37,939 nucleotides of DNA from positions 1-37,939 of the forward strand of contig CALCJV010000076.1 in assembly GCA_937967405.1 (NCBI GenBank), given 5' to 3'. A program made the position numbers and the translations under genes. Shown one piece after another: positions 8,608 through 15,773 of this stretch (positions within the stretch are counted from its first letter, which is position 1; every line of letters begins with the position of its first letter). The DNA comes from an uncultured Chloroflexales bacterium. Its GTDB lineage: Bacteria; Chloroflexota; Chloroflexia; Chloroflexales; Chloroflexaceae. Under the pieces are notes generated by a model. It did no database searches and was not told the origin of the DNA. It saw only the letters and a program-made list of their open reading frames with translations.

Positions 8608-8653
8608 GGGCACACCGGGGCAGGCTGATCGAGAATCAGGCCGGAAGCGTACC

Positions 8654-8733
8654 ACGCAGCGTTGTGCTGAGCCGCCGTATGCCGCGTAGGCTCACCACTG
8701 CGCGGTGGGCGTGATGCCCTCAGCACCCTGCGT
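8654..8733. repeat. long imperfect inverted repeat between the divergent metal promoters
   Basis: ACGCA (8654-8658) and GTGCTGAG (8664-8671) pair with CTCAGCAC (8719-8726) and TGCGT (8729-8733). The 47-base interior can fold again through CACC and GGTG. It lies upstream of the feo -35 and upstream of the ABC promoter, so it is in neither predicted transcript. It may be a dispersed repeat; its segment CGCGTAGGCTC recurs inverted at about 15128. Confidence 0.45.
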
Positions 8734-8747
8734 AGCGAAACATCCAC

Positions 8748-8776
8748 TTGACAGGCGTGATTATAAGGGATAAACT
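8748..8776 (+). promoter_or_regulatory. promoter of the feo operon
   Basis: Consensus TTGACA at 8748-8753, a 17-bp spacer and TAAACT at 8771-8776. The predicted start near 8783 gives a leader of about 50 nt to feoA. Confidence 0.7.
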
Positions 8777-8816
8777 AGCTTTGTAAGTATTTACTAACGG
8801 TTCCGATTAGTTTATC
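8769..8816. promoter_or_regulatory. inverted repeat flanking the feo transcription start
   Basis: GATAAACTA (8769-8777) and its exact complement TAGTTTATC (8808-8816) are 30 bp apart. The left arm covers the -10. Between them lies a smaller dyad GTAA-N4-TTAC (8783-8794). This is a good repressor-site candidate; the sequence does not match a classical Fur box. Confidence 0.5.
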
Positions 8817-8832
8817 AGAAAGAGGGCTGGCA

Positions 8833-9090
8833 ATGTCTGCACCCGAATTACACGCACCGGCAATCCCACTCGCCCGCCTGCACGTTGGGCAAGCAGCAAC
8901 GATTGTGCGCGTCGGCGGCGAGAAAGCTACCCGCCGACGGCTCCTCGATATGGGCATGACCACCGGCGAAACGATCTGTGTCGCCCGTGTTGCACCGCTC
9001 GGTGATCCGATTGAAATCCTCGTGAAAGGCTACTACTTGTCGCTCCGCAAAGCTGAAGCGAACCAGATTGATGTGGTGGTGCAGCCGTGA
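8833..9090 (+). CDS. feoA: FeoA family protein (first copy)
   Basis: An 85-aa SH3-like FeoA protein. The conserved core RRRLLDMGMTTGETICVARVAPLGDPIEILVKGYYLSLRKAEA matches the family, which assists the ferrous-iron permease FeoB at the cytoplasmic face. The ATG follows GAGGG. Its stop overlaps the GTG of the second feoA by 4 bp, and it is the first gene of the five-gene feo operon. Confidence 0.93.
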   Translation: MSAPELHAPAIPLARLHVGQAATIVRVGGEKATRRRLLDMGMTTGETICVARVAPLGDPIEILVKGYYLSLRKAEANQIDVVVQP

Positions 9091-9368
9091 GCGATATGCA
9101 CAACACCCCCCAGCCTGTGTCAAGCTCCCCGCTCATCCCGCTCAGCCTCGTTGCGTGTGGGCAGTGGGTATGGGTGCGTGATGTTACGGCAGATGCCAAA
9201 AGTAGCCACCGCCTTCATGATCTTGGTATTGTGCGCGGCGCACGCTTGCGGATGGTGCAAGATGATGGGCGGCTCATCCTCGTTGCGGTCGGCGATACCC
9301 GCGTCGGCTTGGCGCGGGGCCTCGCCCAGCGCGTGCGGGTTCAACTTGAGGAGGAAAGTGCAGCATGA
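9087..9368 (+). CDS. feoA: FeoA family protein (second copy)
   Basis: A 93-aa second FeoA domain protein, clearly diverged from the first ([46 protein letters not shown]). Tandem FeoA genes are common in bacteria with separate FeoA and FeoB. The start is GTG at 9087, overlapping the previous stop; an ATG at 9096 is possible. Its stop overlaps the feoB G-domain gene as ATGA, so the proteins are translationally coupled. Confidence 0.9.
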   Translation: MSDMHNTPQPVSSSPLIPLSLVACGQWVWVRDVTADAKSSHRLHDLGIVRGARLRMVQDDGRLILVAVGDTRVGLARGLAQRVRVQLEEESAA

Positions 9369-9892
9369 ACCCAACCAACACTGTGGCCCTAGCGGGCAAC
9401 CCTAACGTTGGCAAGAGTACCATTTTCAATGCCCTGACGGGCGCACATCAGCACGTCGGCAACTGGCCCGGCAAAACGGTTGAGCAAAAGGCGGGCACCC
9501 TCAAGCTCGCCGATCAGGTCATCCGCATCGTGGATTTACCGGGCACCTACAGCCTCTCGGCCTATTCGCTTGAAGAACAGATTGCCCGCGACTTCATTGT
9601 GCTCGAACGGCCTACACTAGTGATTAATGTGGTAGATGCAACCAATCTTGAGCGCAATCTCTACCTCACGGCCCAGCTGCTCGATACCGGCACACCGCTG
9701 ATCCTCGCCCTGAATATGCTTGATGTTGCCCGCGAACGCCAGCTTCAGATTGATACGGCCCAGCTTGCACAGGCACTCGGCGGTATTCCCGTGGTTGAAT
9801 TGGCGGCCCGGCAAGGCACGGGCATCGCCCAATTACGGCAGACCCTCGCTACCACGCTTGCCCAACTGCACCCGCTCGCATTGGCAAGCTAG
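9365..9892 (+). CDS. feoB: FeoB GTPase domain as a separate protein
   Basis: A 175-aa protein holding only the G domain of FeoB: G1 GNPNVGKST (residues 11-19), switch I region ending [13 protein letters not shown]3 DLPGTYSL, G4 NMLD, and a [11 protein letters not shown] segment at the G5 position. It ends just after the G domain, where normal FeoB continues into a helical domain and the membrane channel. That remainder is the next gene. The G motifs are intact, so this is a functional split rather than a decayed gene. Confidence 0.92.
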   Translation: MNPTNTVALAGNPNVGKSTIFNALTGAHQHVGNWPGKTVEQKAGTLKLADQVIRIVDLPGTYSLSAYSLEEQIARDFIVLERPTLVINVVDATNLERNLYLTAQLLDTGTPLILALNMLDVARERQLQIDTAQLAQALGGIPVVELAARQGTGIAQLRQTLATTLAQLHPLALAS

Positions 9893-9928
9893 GAGGCCGT
9901 TACTTCTCTACGATAAGGAGCGATTTCG

Positions 9929-11719
9929 ATGACTCTCAATCCGACCCTCAAGTCACGCCTCACACAGCCGTCGCACCCAGCCGCTGTGCCTGCCGCACCA
10001 ATGGCAAGCACCGCCATGCGTTACGATAGCCCGATTGAGGCAGCGATCACCCAGATCAGCGCAACCCTTGCCGCCCACCCCACGCTTGCCACACAATACC
10101 CGCCGCGCTGGCTGGCCATCCAGCTCCTCGAAGGCGACGAAGGGCTAACGACGCTGGTACAGGCGACACCGAACAGCACCGCAATCCTTGAGCAGGTGTC
10201 CAATCAACACGCCCACCTTAGCGCACACTACAATGATGATCTCGATGTGGTGCTTGCCGATCAACGCTACCGCTTTGTGCATCAGGTTGTGCAGCACACC
10301 CTCACCCGCCCCGCCGCGCCCGCCGCTACCATCTCGGATCGGATTGACCAGATTGTCACCCACAAGTGGCTGGGCATCCCGATCTTCTTGCTGCTGATGT
10401 GGGTCGTCTTCAAGCTGACCACCGATGTGTCTGCACCCATGCTCGATTGGGTAGACGGCGTGATGAGTGGGCCGCTCACGGCGTGGAGCATCGCCCTGCT
10501 CGGCACACTGGGGCTAGGCGGCACATGGTTCGAGAGCCTTGTGGTAGATGGCGTAATCGCAGGAGTTGGGGGGGTGCTCGTGTTTGTGCCCGTCTTGCTC
10601 GCCCTGTATTTTGCGCTGGCTCTACTCGAAGACTCCGGCTACATGGCGCGGGCCGCATTTGTGATGGATCGGCTGATGCGGACGCTAGGGCTGCACGGCA
10701 AGAGCTTCTTGCCCATGATCGTTGGCTTTGGCTGCAATGTGCCGGCCATCTATGCGACCCGCACCCTTGAGCGTCAACAGGATCGAATTCTCACCGGCTT
10801 GCTCGTGCCGTTTATGAGTTGCAGTGCGCGGTTGCCCGTCTATGTTCTCTTGGCGGCAATCTTCTTTCCCACGCAGACTGGACTAGTGGTGTTCAGTCTC
10901 TATCTGCTTGGCATTCTCGTCGCAATCTTGCTCGGCATCATCTTGAAACATACGCTGTTCAAGCGCAGCGAGCAGATCCCATTTATCCTTGAGTTACCGC
11001 CCTACCGTATGCCGACGATCCAGAGCATCTGGCGGCAGATGTGGGAACGCACGGCGGCCTTCGTGCGGAAAGCGGGGACGATCATTCTGGCTACGAGCAT
11101 TGTAGTGTGGCTCTTGATTGCCACGCCCGTGCGCGGGGCGGGCAGCTTTGCCGCCACTGAAATGGATGACAGTGCCTTTGCCGCAGTGGCGGGCAGTGTT
11201 GCGCCGATCTTTGCCCCGCTTGGCTTCGGCTCGTGGGAAGCGAGTGGCGCACTGCTCACCGGCTTCGTGGCGAAAGAGGTGGTGGTCAGCACCATGAGCC
11301 AAATTTACGCAGTGGAGCCAGAAGCCGCCGCCGATGAAGACCTAGCCACCCTCTCTGTCGTAGATGGTCTCACCGAGATCGTCACCAGCTTTGGCACTGC
11401 CGCCCTCGATACGCTCAAGGCGATCCCCTTAGTCATTGGGATCAACCTTACCGATGCGGAAGCAGAGGCAGAGCCAACGGCCTTGATGGATACGTTGCAG
11501 ACCAGCTTCGAGCAGGCGAGTGGGGGGCATGGCACGCTCGCGGCCCTCGCCTTCCTCGTGTTTGTGTTGTTGTATACGCCGTGTGTGACGGCGGTGGCTG
11601 CTGCTCGCCAAGAGTTCGGCAATAAGTGGATGTGGTTCAGCATCATCGGGCAGTTTACACTGGCGTGGATCGCGGCTTGTATGGTCTTCCAAATCGGGCG
11701 GCTGCTCGGTTTAGGCTAG
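9929..11719 (+). CDS. feoB: FeoB membrane permease domain, lacking the G domain
   Basis: A 596-aa protein that starts after the G domain. Residues 1-30 are a polar, low-complexity leader. Residues 31 to about 130 match the FeoB helical domain (YPPRWLAIQLLEGDEG). From about 140 there are hydrophobic helices with the Gate motifs SGYMARAAFVMDRLM, GFGCNVPAIYATRTL and SCSARLPVYVLLAAI, then GFVAKEVVVSTMSQIY. It carries Fe(II) across the inner membrane, powered or gated by the separate G protein. Its own RBS (AAGGAG) lies in the 36-bp gap. Confidence 0.92.
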   Translation: MTLNPTLKSRLTQPSHPAAVPAAPMASTAMRYDSPIEAAITQISATLAAHPTLATQYPPRWLAIQLLEGDEGLTTLVQATPNSTAILEQVSNQHAHLSAHYNDDLDVVLADQRYRFVHQVVQHTLTRPAAPAATISDRIDQIVTHKWLGIPIFLLLMWVVFKLTTDVSAPMLDWVDGVMSGPLTAWSIALLGTLGLGGTWFESLVVDGVIAGVGGVLVFVPVLLALYFALALLEDSGYMARAAFVMDRLMRTLGLHGKSFLPMIVGFGCNVPAIYATRTLERQQDRILTGLLVPFMSCSARLPVYVLLAAIFFPTQTGLVVFSLYLLGILVAILLGIILKHTLFKRSEQIPFILELPPYRMPTIQSIWRQMWERTAAFVRKAGTIILATSIVVWLLIATPVRGAGSFAATEMDDSAFAAVAGSVAPIFAPLGFGSWEASGALLTGFVAKEVVVSTMSQIYAVEPEAAADEDLATLSVVDGLTEIVTSFGTAALDTLKAIPLVIGINLTDAEAEAEPTALMDTLQTSFEQASGGHGTLAALAFLVFVLLYTPCVTAVAAARQEFGNKWMWFSIIGQFTLAWIAACMVFQIGRLLGLG

Positions 11720-11738
11720 CAGAAAGAGGAGCAGAACG

Positions 11739-11999
11739 ATGTTACAGCAAGTGCTACACGCTCTTGAACAGGCCCAGCAGCCCTTGAGCCTGAACGATCT
11801 GGCCGTGCAGGTGGGCGTGGATACGGCAACCCTCGAAGGGATGCTCGCCTTCTGGGAGCGCAAGGGGCGGATTGTGCTGCACGATGGGCAGGCGTGCATG
11901 TCGCGTGGCTGCGGCGGGTGCAGCCCGACGGGCGGGTGTGCGTTTGCTGGCCCATCGCCACGGGCGTTCCTGCTTGTGCCGGATGAGCGCAAGCCGTAG
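11739..11999 (+). CDS. feoC: FeoC-like winged-helix protein with Cys cluster
   Basis: An 86-aa protein. Residues 1-50 form a small winged helix (LNDLAVQVGVDTATLEGMLAFWERKGRI). It is followed by four cysteines, C53-x4-C58-x2-C61-x5-C67, the Fe-S-type wing of FeoC. In FeoC this cluster is thought to sense oxygen or iron and affect FeoB stability or activity. The RBS GAGGAG precedes the ATG, 19 bp after feoB. It is the last gene of the operon. Confidence 0.85.
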   Translation: MLQQVLHALEQAQQPLSLNDLAVQVGVDTATLEGMLAFWERKGRIVLHDGQACMSRGCGGCSPTGGCAFAGPSPRAFLLVPDERKP

Positions 12000-12066
12000 C
12001 GGGTGCTATGCGCCTGCGGGCGGGCAGGGTGGGCGTAGGTGATAGGGGTCAGGTATCTGGGGACAG

Positions 12067-12162
12067 CCCACCACCCGCCCCCGGATACCCCCTTCGTGTT
12101 CTTCGTGCTCTTTGTGTTCTTCGTGGTCTGCCTTCCTGACCTGCCACCCACCACCCGCCCCC
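12067..12162. repeat. TTCGTG 9-bp tandem repeat bracketed by a 16-bp direct repeat
   Basis: Four 9-bp units of the form TTYGTGNTC occupy 12093-12128. The 16-mer CCCACCACCCGCCCCC occurs at 12067-12082 and again at 12147-12162. The phrase GGGGTCAGG at about 12046 also recurs near 15097. Tandem TTCGTGxTC tracts are a known type of intergenic repeat in many bacterial genomes. I see no coding capacity in 12000-12176. Confidence 0.7.
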
Positions 12163-12176
12163 TGCCCAGATCGGCC

Positions 12177-12953
12177 CTACGCGGGCGGGCGCGTGTACTC
12201 CCCGCCCGGCCGGAACAGCACGGCGTGGCTATACGCCGCCGCCCACTCGGCCCCAAACAGCCGCGCCAACATGGCCCCGCCGGGCGTTTTGGCCATATCA
12301 GCGAGGCTGAAGTGCTGCTGCGCTGCAAAGGTCTGGGCTGGATCGCCGTGCGGTGTCGCGGTGGCACACAGCTGGAGGTAGCCGTGCAGGTAGGCCGTGT
12401 AGGCCGCGTGCAGTTCGGGCAGGGGGATGCTCGCCCGTGGGCGGAGATAGAGCAGGTGCGGCGAGAACGAAGCAGCCACCCAATCGGGCAGCTCTGGGTC
12501 ATTCGGATAGTGCGCGAACTGGGCCCGGATGGCGGGGAGCGTGGCGGGCATGGGGCGATGCTGGCTCATCGGAACCCAATCCATCACCGCCAGATTGATG
12601 CTCCCATTGATGCTCACCACCTCCGCCCCGCACAAGGGCAGATCGTACTCCAAGCGCGGAAACAGCAACACCGACACAACGCTGGTGCGTGTGCCCACGC
12701 GCAATAACGCCACCCGCGCCCAACCTAGCACCGCCGTCTGCCAGACATAGGTCGCAATCGTGGCGGGCTGCTCGCGCAGCGTCCCCTGATGCGTCGCCCA
12801 CTGCGGCGCAAGCTCTAGCGGCACTGCATCGGCTAGCCCCGTGAACGCCTGCTGCGTTGTCCGCAGCATTGCCGTTGGCAGATCAACGAGAGCCGCCGGA
12901 TCAGCCGGATCGGTATGCTCAGCGTGCTGCGCCGCCTCAGGGAAGGTTGCCAT
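12177..12953 (-). CDS. ferredoxin-dependent bilin reductase family protein (PcyA/PebA-like)
   Basis: A 258-aa protein matching the fold-specific pattern of ferredoxin-dependent bilin reductases, which reduce biliverdin with electrons from ferredoxin. Recognisable landmarks are LLFPRLEYDLPLCGAEVV (97-113), AVMDWVP (122-128), LPDW then LYLRP (155-172), QQHFS (212-216), AKTPGGAML and FGAEWAAAYSHAVLF (234-248). Against Synechocystis PcyA from memory, catalytic Asp105 corresponds to Asp125 here, while Glu76, His88 and Asp220 appear replaced by Ala, Ser and Ala. It is therefore a divergent member, with altered product or substrate possible. Its length fits the family. The ATG lies one base after the stop of the preceding gene, so the two are coupled. 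No heme oxygenase is visible. Confidence 0.75.
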   Translation of the reverse strand: MATFPEAAQHAEHTDPADPAALVDLPTAMLRTTQQAFTGLADAVPLELAPQWATHQGTLREQPATIATYVWQTAVLGWARVALLRVGTRTSVVSVLLFPRLEYDLPLCGAEVVSINGSINLAVMDWVPMSQHRPMPATLPAIRAQFAHYPNDPELPDWVAASFSPHLLYLRPRASIPLPELHAAYTAYLHGYLQLCATATPHGDPAQTFAAQQHFSLADMAKTPGGAMLARLFGAEWAAAYSHAVLFRPGGEYTRPPA

Positions 12954-12954
12954 C

Positions 12955-13803
12955 TCAGTAGTGTTCCCGCAGCGCAAGGTATTGCGGGCTGCTGAGTTGG
13001 GCAAAGAGGAACGTGCGATGATCAGCGACGTGTTCGGCGGGCAGCTTGCTGAGCGGCAGGTGCAGGAAGGGAACCCCGTGCTCAGCCGCCAGCGCAATGA
13101 TCGCCGGATCGGGGGCGTGCTCGCTGTAGTACACAAACGGCTTGCCCGCGCAAAAGGCGAACATCACCCGCAGCCACGCCTGCCGTGCATGGCGGGATTG
13201 CCGCCCCAAGCGCACCAGCGGCGCAACGACCTGCGGGTAGAACTGGCGGCGCGGATTAGCCTCATACGGATCGAGCGTGGCATCGGTGGTGATCAGCGAG
13301 AACACCCGCCGCCGCACCGTCACGAGGCATGGGTTCTCTTGGATCACGATCTGGCGGTGATGTTCCCACGAGGTACTGCCAATCGTGGTCAAATCAGGGT
13401 CTACCCAGCCCCCGCCGGATAAGCCCGATAGAGCCATCTCAGTCCAGAAGGTGTCCGTATCGGGGATACTCTCCCAGTCAATGCAGCCATTGGTAAACAC
13501 GAGTGAAGGTGGCGCAAAGCCGACCGCCGACTTCTTGACCCCGTGCAGTTGGGCTGGAGCATAGCGGGCATACTCACCCGCATACCAGAGGGCATGCCGC
13601 ACAAAGCGCGTGTAGTCTGCCATTTGCAGCGGATCGCCAAACCACGCGAGCGCGGCATCTGGGTAGGCAGGTGGCAGATAGGCGTAGTAGGGTGGGCAAA
13701 CCCGGCTCATTGTTGCCACAGGCATCTCCTTCGTTCCAACCGATTCAGCATCCGCCCCTAAGTCATCCGCCGTAAGTGCTTGCCACAGGCTTAGTGTCGT
13801 CAT
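12955..13803 (-). CDS. unrecognised 282-aa protein coupled to the bilin-reductase-like gene
   Basis: I do not recognise this family. It appears soluble, with no signal peptide or membrane segment, and is Tyr/Trp/Pro-rich near the N-terminus (VCPPYYAYLPPAYPDAALAWF, 35-55). Ordered segments include LVFTNGCIDWESIPDTDTFW (101-120), SWEHHRQIVIQENPCLVTVRRRVFSLI (145-171) and a C-terminal alternating helix/strand region (WLRVMFAFCAGKPFVYYSEHA, then HGVPFLHLPL). Residues H148-H149 are an adjacent His pair. The start at 13803 follows GAAGGAGC; an upstream in-frame start is less likely. Only one base separates it from the downstream gene, suggesting a joint function in tetrapyrrole or bilin metabolism, which is inference. 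Confidence 0.7.
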   Translation of the reverse strand: MTTLSLWQALTADDLGADAESVGTKEMPVATMSRVCPPYYAYLPPAYPDAALAWFGDPLQMADYTRFVRHALWYAGEYARYAPAQLHGVKKSAVGFAPPSLVFTNGCIDWESIPDTDTFWTEMALSGLSGGGWVDPDLTTIGSTSWEHHRQIVIQENPCLVTVRRRVFSLITTDATLDPYEANPRRQFYPQVVAPLVRLGRQSRHARQAWLRVMFAFCAGKPFVYYSEHAPDPAIIALAAEHGVPFLHLPLSKLPAEHVADHRTFLFAQLSSPQYLALREHY

Positions 13804-13919
13804 TGCTTGCTCCTTCAATGCAGGCCCATCCGCCACATTCGGCGTTCCCCGCGAGTTGTGTTGATTATCATGGCTAGCCCCCGCCAGCCAATCCCAAAGC
13901 CCTGCGCCCCATACTGCGC

Positions 13920-15023
13920 CTATGCCGTAAAGGGCACATACTCTAGCCCAAATGCCTCTGCAACGGCTGGATAGGTGATTGCGCCGCGATAGGTGTTCAG
14001 CCCCTTTGCGAGCACCGGATCGGCTTGGATCGCCGCCTCGGCCCCCAGATTAGCGAGCGTCTTCATATACGGCACGGTGGCGTTGCTCAACGCAATCGTA
14101 CTCGTATGCGGGACTGCGCCGGGCATATTGGCCACACAGTAATGCACCACATTGTCTACGGTATAGACTGGATCGGAGTGGGTGGTAGCGCGGGTAGTCT
14201 CAATGCAGCCGCCCTGATCAACAGCCACATCCACCACCACACTGCCCGCCTGCATGGTGCTAATCATCTCGCGGGTGACGAGGTGCGGAGCGCGGGCCCC
14301 CTTGACCAGCACCGCCCCAATCACGACATCGGCCGTGCGGACGGCCTCAGCGATGCGGGCATGATCGGCGACTTGGGTTGTAAAGCGTCCGTCCAGCACA
14401 TCATCGAGGTAGCGCAGGCGATCCAGATTGGTATCAAGGATCAACACCGCTGCGCCCAGCCCCAGTGCCATCTTCGCAGCATTGATCCCAACGACACCAC
14501 CACCAATAATCACGAAGCGGGCGGGGAGTACGCCGGGCACCCCGCCGGGCAGCTTGCCTAGCCCACCGTGCGGCTTCATCAGGTAATAGGCGGCCATTTG
14601 GGTCGCCATGCGCCCAGCCACTTCGCTCATCGGGGTCAACAGGGGCAGCGTGCCATTGGGTAGCTCTACCGTCTCGTAGGCAATGCCCGTCACTTGGCGG
14701 CGCACCAGTTCGAGGGTCAGGCTCTCAGCGGCGGCAAGGTGCAGGTAGGTGAAGAGCAACAGGTTGGGGCGCAGGTATTCATATTCGCTTGGCTGCGGCT
14801 CCTTGACCTTAATCACCATATCTGCTGCCCATGCATCTGCCGCCGTCGGGACAATCTGTGCGCCGGCCGCTACGTACTGCGGATCAGCAAAGCCACTGCC
14901 CACCCCTGCGCCGCTCTCCACCAGCACTTGATGCCCGTTACTAGTCAGTTCGCGCACGCCAGAGGGCGTAGCCGCAACGCGATTCTCCCGATCCTTGATC
15001 TCTTTGGGTAAGCCGATCACCAT
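13920..15023 (-). CDS. ald: alanine dehydrogenase
   Basis: A 367-aa NAD-dependent L-alanine dehydrogenase (alanine to pyruvate plus ammonia). It begins with the family signature [15 protein letters not shown]. The substrate residues Lys and His lie in VIKVKEP and LFTYLHLAA, the Rossmann motif is [19 protein letters not shown], and the C-terminal half has [12 protein letters not shown] and [13 protein letters not shown]. The start is the ATG at 15023, with GAGAGGAG 8 bp upstream, rather than the earlier TTG at 15041 that precedes the SD. An extended -10 TGCTACAAT on the minus strand (15080-15072) is the likely promoter. Confidence 0.95.
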   Translation of the reverse strand: MVIGLPKEIKDRENRVAATPSGVRELTSNGHQVLVESGAGVGSGFADPQYVAAGAQIVPTAADAWAADMVIKVKEPQPSEYEYLRPNLLLFTYLHLAAAESLTLELVRRQVTGIAYETVELPNGTLPLLTPMSEVAGRMATQMAAYYLMKPHGGLGKLPGGVPGVLPARFVIIGGGVVGINAAKMALGLGAAVLILDTNLDRLRYLDDVLDGRFTTQVADHARIAEAVRTADVVIGAVLVKGARAPHLVTREMISTMQAGSVVVDVAVDQGGCIETTRATTHSDPVYTVDNVVHYCVANMPGAVPHTSTIALSNATVPYMKTLANLGAEAAIQADPVLAKGLNTYRGAITYPAVAEAFGLEYVPFTA

Positions 15024-15202
15024 CACACCAACTCCTCTCAACCGCTATGGGCTTGATTTACTTTGCCCTCTATTGTAGCATGGGTCAGGTGCAAGATGTT
15101 AGGGGTCAGGCAGCAGGTAGCACACGGAGCCTACGCGAGCGAGGGAGCCGCTGTGCGGGCGATCCGTAGGTGGATGGAGCTTGCTGCACAGACTGCAAAC
15201 AT

Positions 15203-15241
15203 CAACGCGGGCAGCAAAGCTAACTCTGCCTGCCCGCGTTG
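15203..15241 (-). terminator. 12-bp hairpin downstream of the Trm112-like gene
   Basis: CAACGCGGGCAG (15203-15214) and its exact complement (15230-15241) enclose a 15-nt loop. It sits 28 bp after the stop of the gene ending at 15270. No good U-tract follows, so termination strength is uncertain. Confidence 0.55.
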
Positions 15242-15269
15242 GGGTGAAGATATTAGGTAGGTCTAGGGC

Positions 15270-15611
15270 TTACTTCTCGATCAGGCTCTCGTCGCGGTGC
15301 TTCTCGCCTTCTTCAATCAACATAATCGGGATGCCATCTTCCACCGGATAGCGGAAGCCATTGCGCGGATTCAGGAGCCACTCCTTACCGCTATTGTCGG
15401 TGATCAGCTTAACGGGGCCCTTATCCGCCGGATCAGCCAGAATCTCCAACAGTTCTGGGCTGATGCTCCGTTTGGCGGGAGGTGTGCTCGCCCCGCCACC
15501 CGCCGCCGGAGCCGTATCAAACACGTTATCTCGACGATACTGGCGCACGGCCCGTACAATTAGGAACCCAATAGCGACGACGGCCAAGATACCTGCGATT
15601 TTCTTCCACAT
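15270..15611 (-). CDS. membrane-anchored Trm112-like protein without zinc cysteines
   Basis: A 113-aa protein with one N-terminal TM helix (about residues 4-21, WKKIAGILAVVAIGFLIVRA), a Gly/Pro/Ala linker (34-48) and a C-terminal Trm112/UPF0434-like domain (ISPELLEILADPADKGPV, then GFRYPVEDGIPIMLIEEGEK). In the family the first knuckle is usually Cys-Pro-x-Cys; here it reads DPAD, and the second pair is also missing, so zinc is probably not bound. The start at 15611 follows AGGAGG, 6 bp upstream. Function unknown; Trm112 proteins normally stabilise methyltransferases. Confidence 0.8.
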   Translation of the reverse strand: MWKKIAGILAVVAIGFLIVRAVRQYRRDNVFDTAPAAGGGASTPPAKRSISPELLEILADPADKGPVKLITDNSGKEWLLNPRNGFRYPVEDGIPIMLIEEGEKHRDESLIEK

Positions 15612-15685
15612 AGAAATCCTCCTGTTTTGCTCTGATGCGATTCGTTCAACCTTCAAGTAACAGCTCCGCAATCATTCCACCGTAT

Positions 15686-15713
15686 ACTATACTATGATTG
15701 AAGGGGATGTCAA
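15686..15713 (-). promoter_or_regulatory. promoter of the Trm112-like gene
   Basis: On the minus strand: TTGACA (15713-15708), a 16-bp spacer and TATAGT (15691-15686), about 75 bp before the start codon. Confidence 0.6.
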
Positions 15714-15743
15714 ATGCGCCGCCCTAACCCAACCTCCTTGTCG

Positions 15744-15766
15744 CACAGGAAAAACGAGCGTATACT
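15744..15766 (+). promoter_or_regulatory. candidate promoter abutting the DUF488 start codon
   Basis: TATACT at 15761-15766, with a weak -35 TTGTCG about 17 bp upstream (15738-15743). The predicted start of transcription falls at or next to the ATG at 15774, which would give a leaderless or nearly leaderless mRNA. Confidence 0.4.
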
Positions 15767-15773
15767 GGAGGGT

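Noticed and set aside
9890-9931. feoB interpreted as a single gene broken by a stop
   Set aside because: Both parts are full domains, the second has its own SD (AAGGAG) and a distinct N-terminal leader, and the break is at a domain boundary. This is a split, not a decayed gene.
12093-12128. TTCGTG units as a CRISPR array
   Set aside because: Units are contiguous 9-mers without spacers, and no cas gene is nearby.
11711-12707. Long frames on both strands through 11711-12502 and 12039-12707
   Set aside because: They run antisense to feoC and to the bilin-reductase-like gene and cross the TTCGTG tandem repeat (giving TKNTKSTKNTK). They have repeat- and Arg/Pro-rich composition and no family match.
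12955-13803. Heme oxygenase upstream of the bilin-reductase-like gene
   Set aside because: The expected partner for bilin synthesis, but I find none of the heme oxygenase helix motifs (proximal His region or GDLSGG-type segment) in the sequence.
13861-13871. TGATTATCA upstream of the 282-aa gene as a Fur box
   Set aside because: Only one half-site of the 7-1-7 or 19-bp consensus is present; a single 9-bp match is expected by chance.
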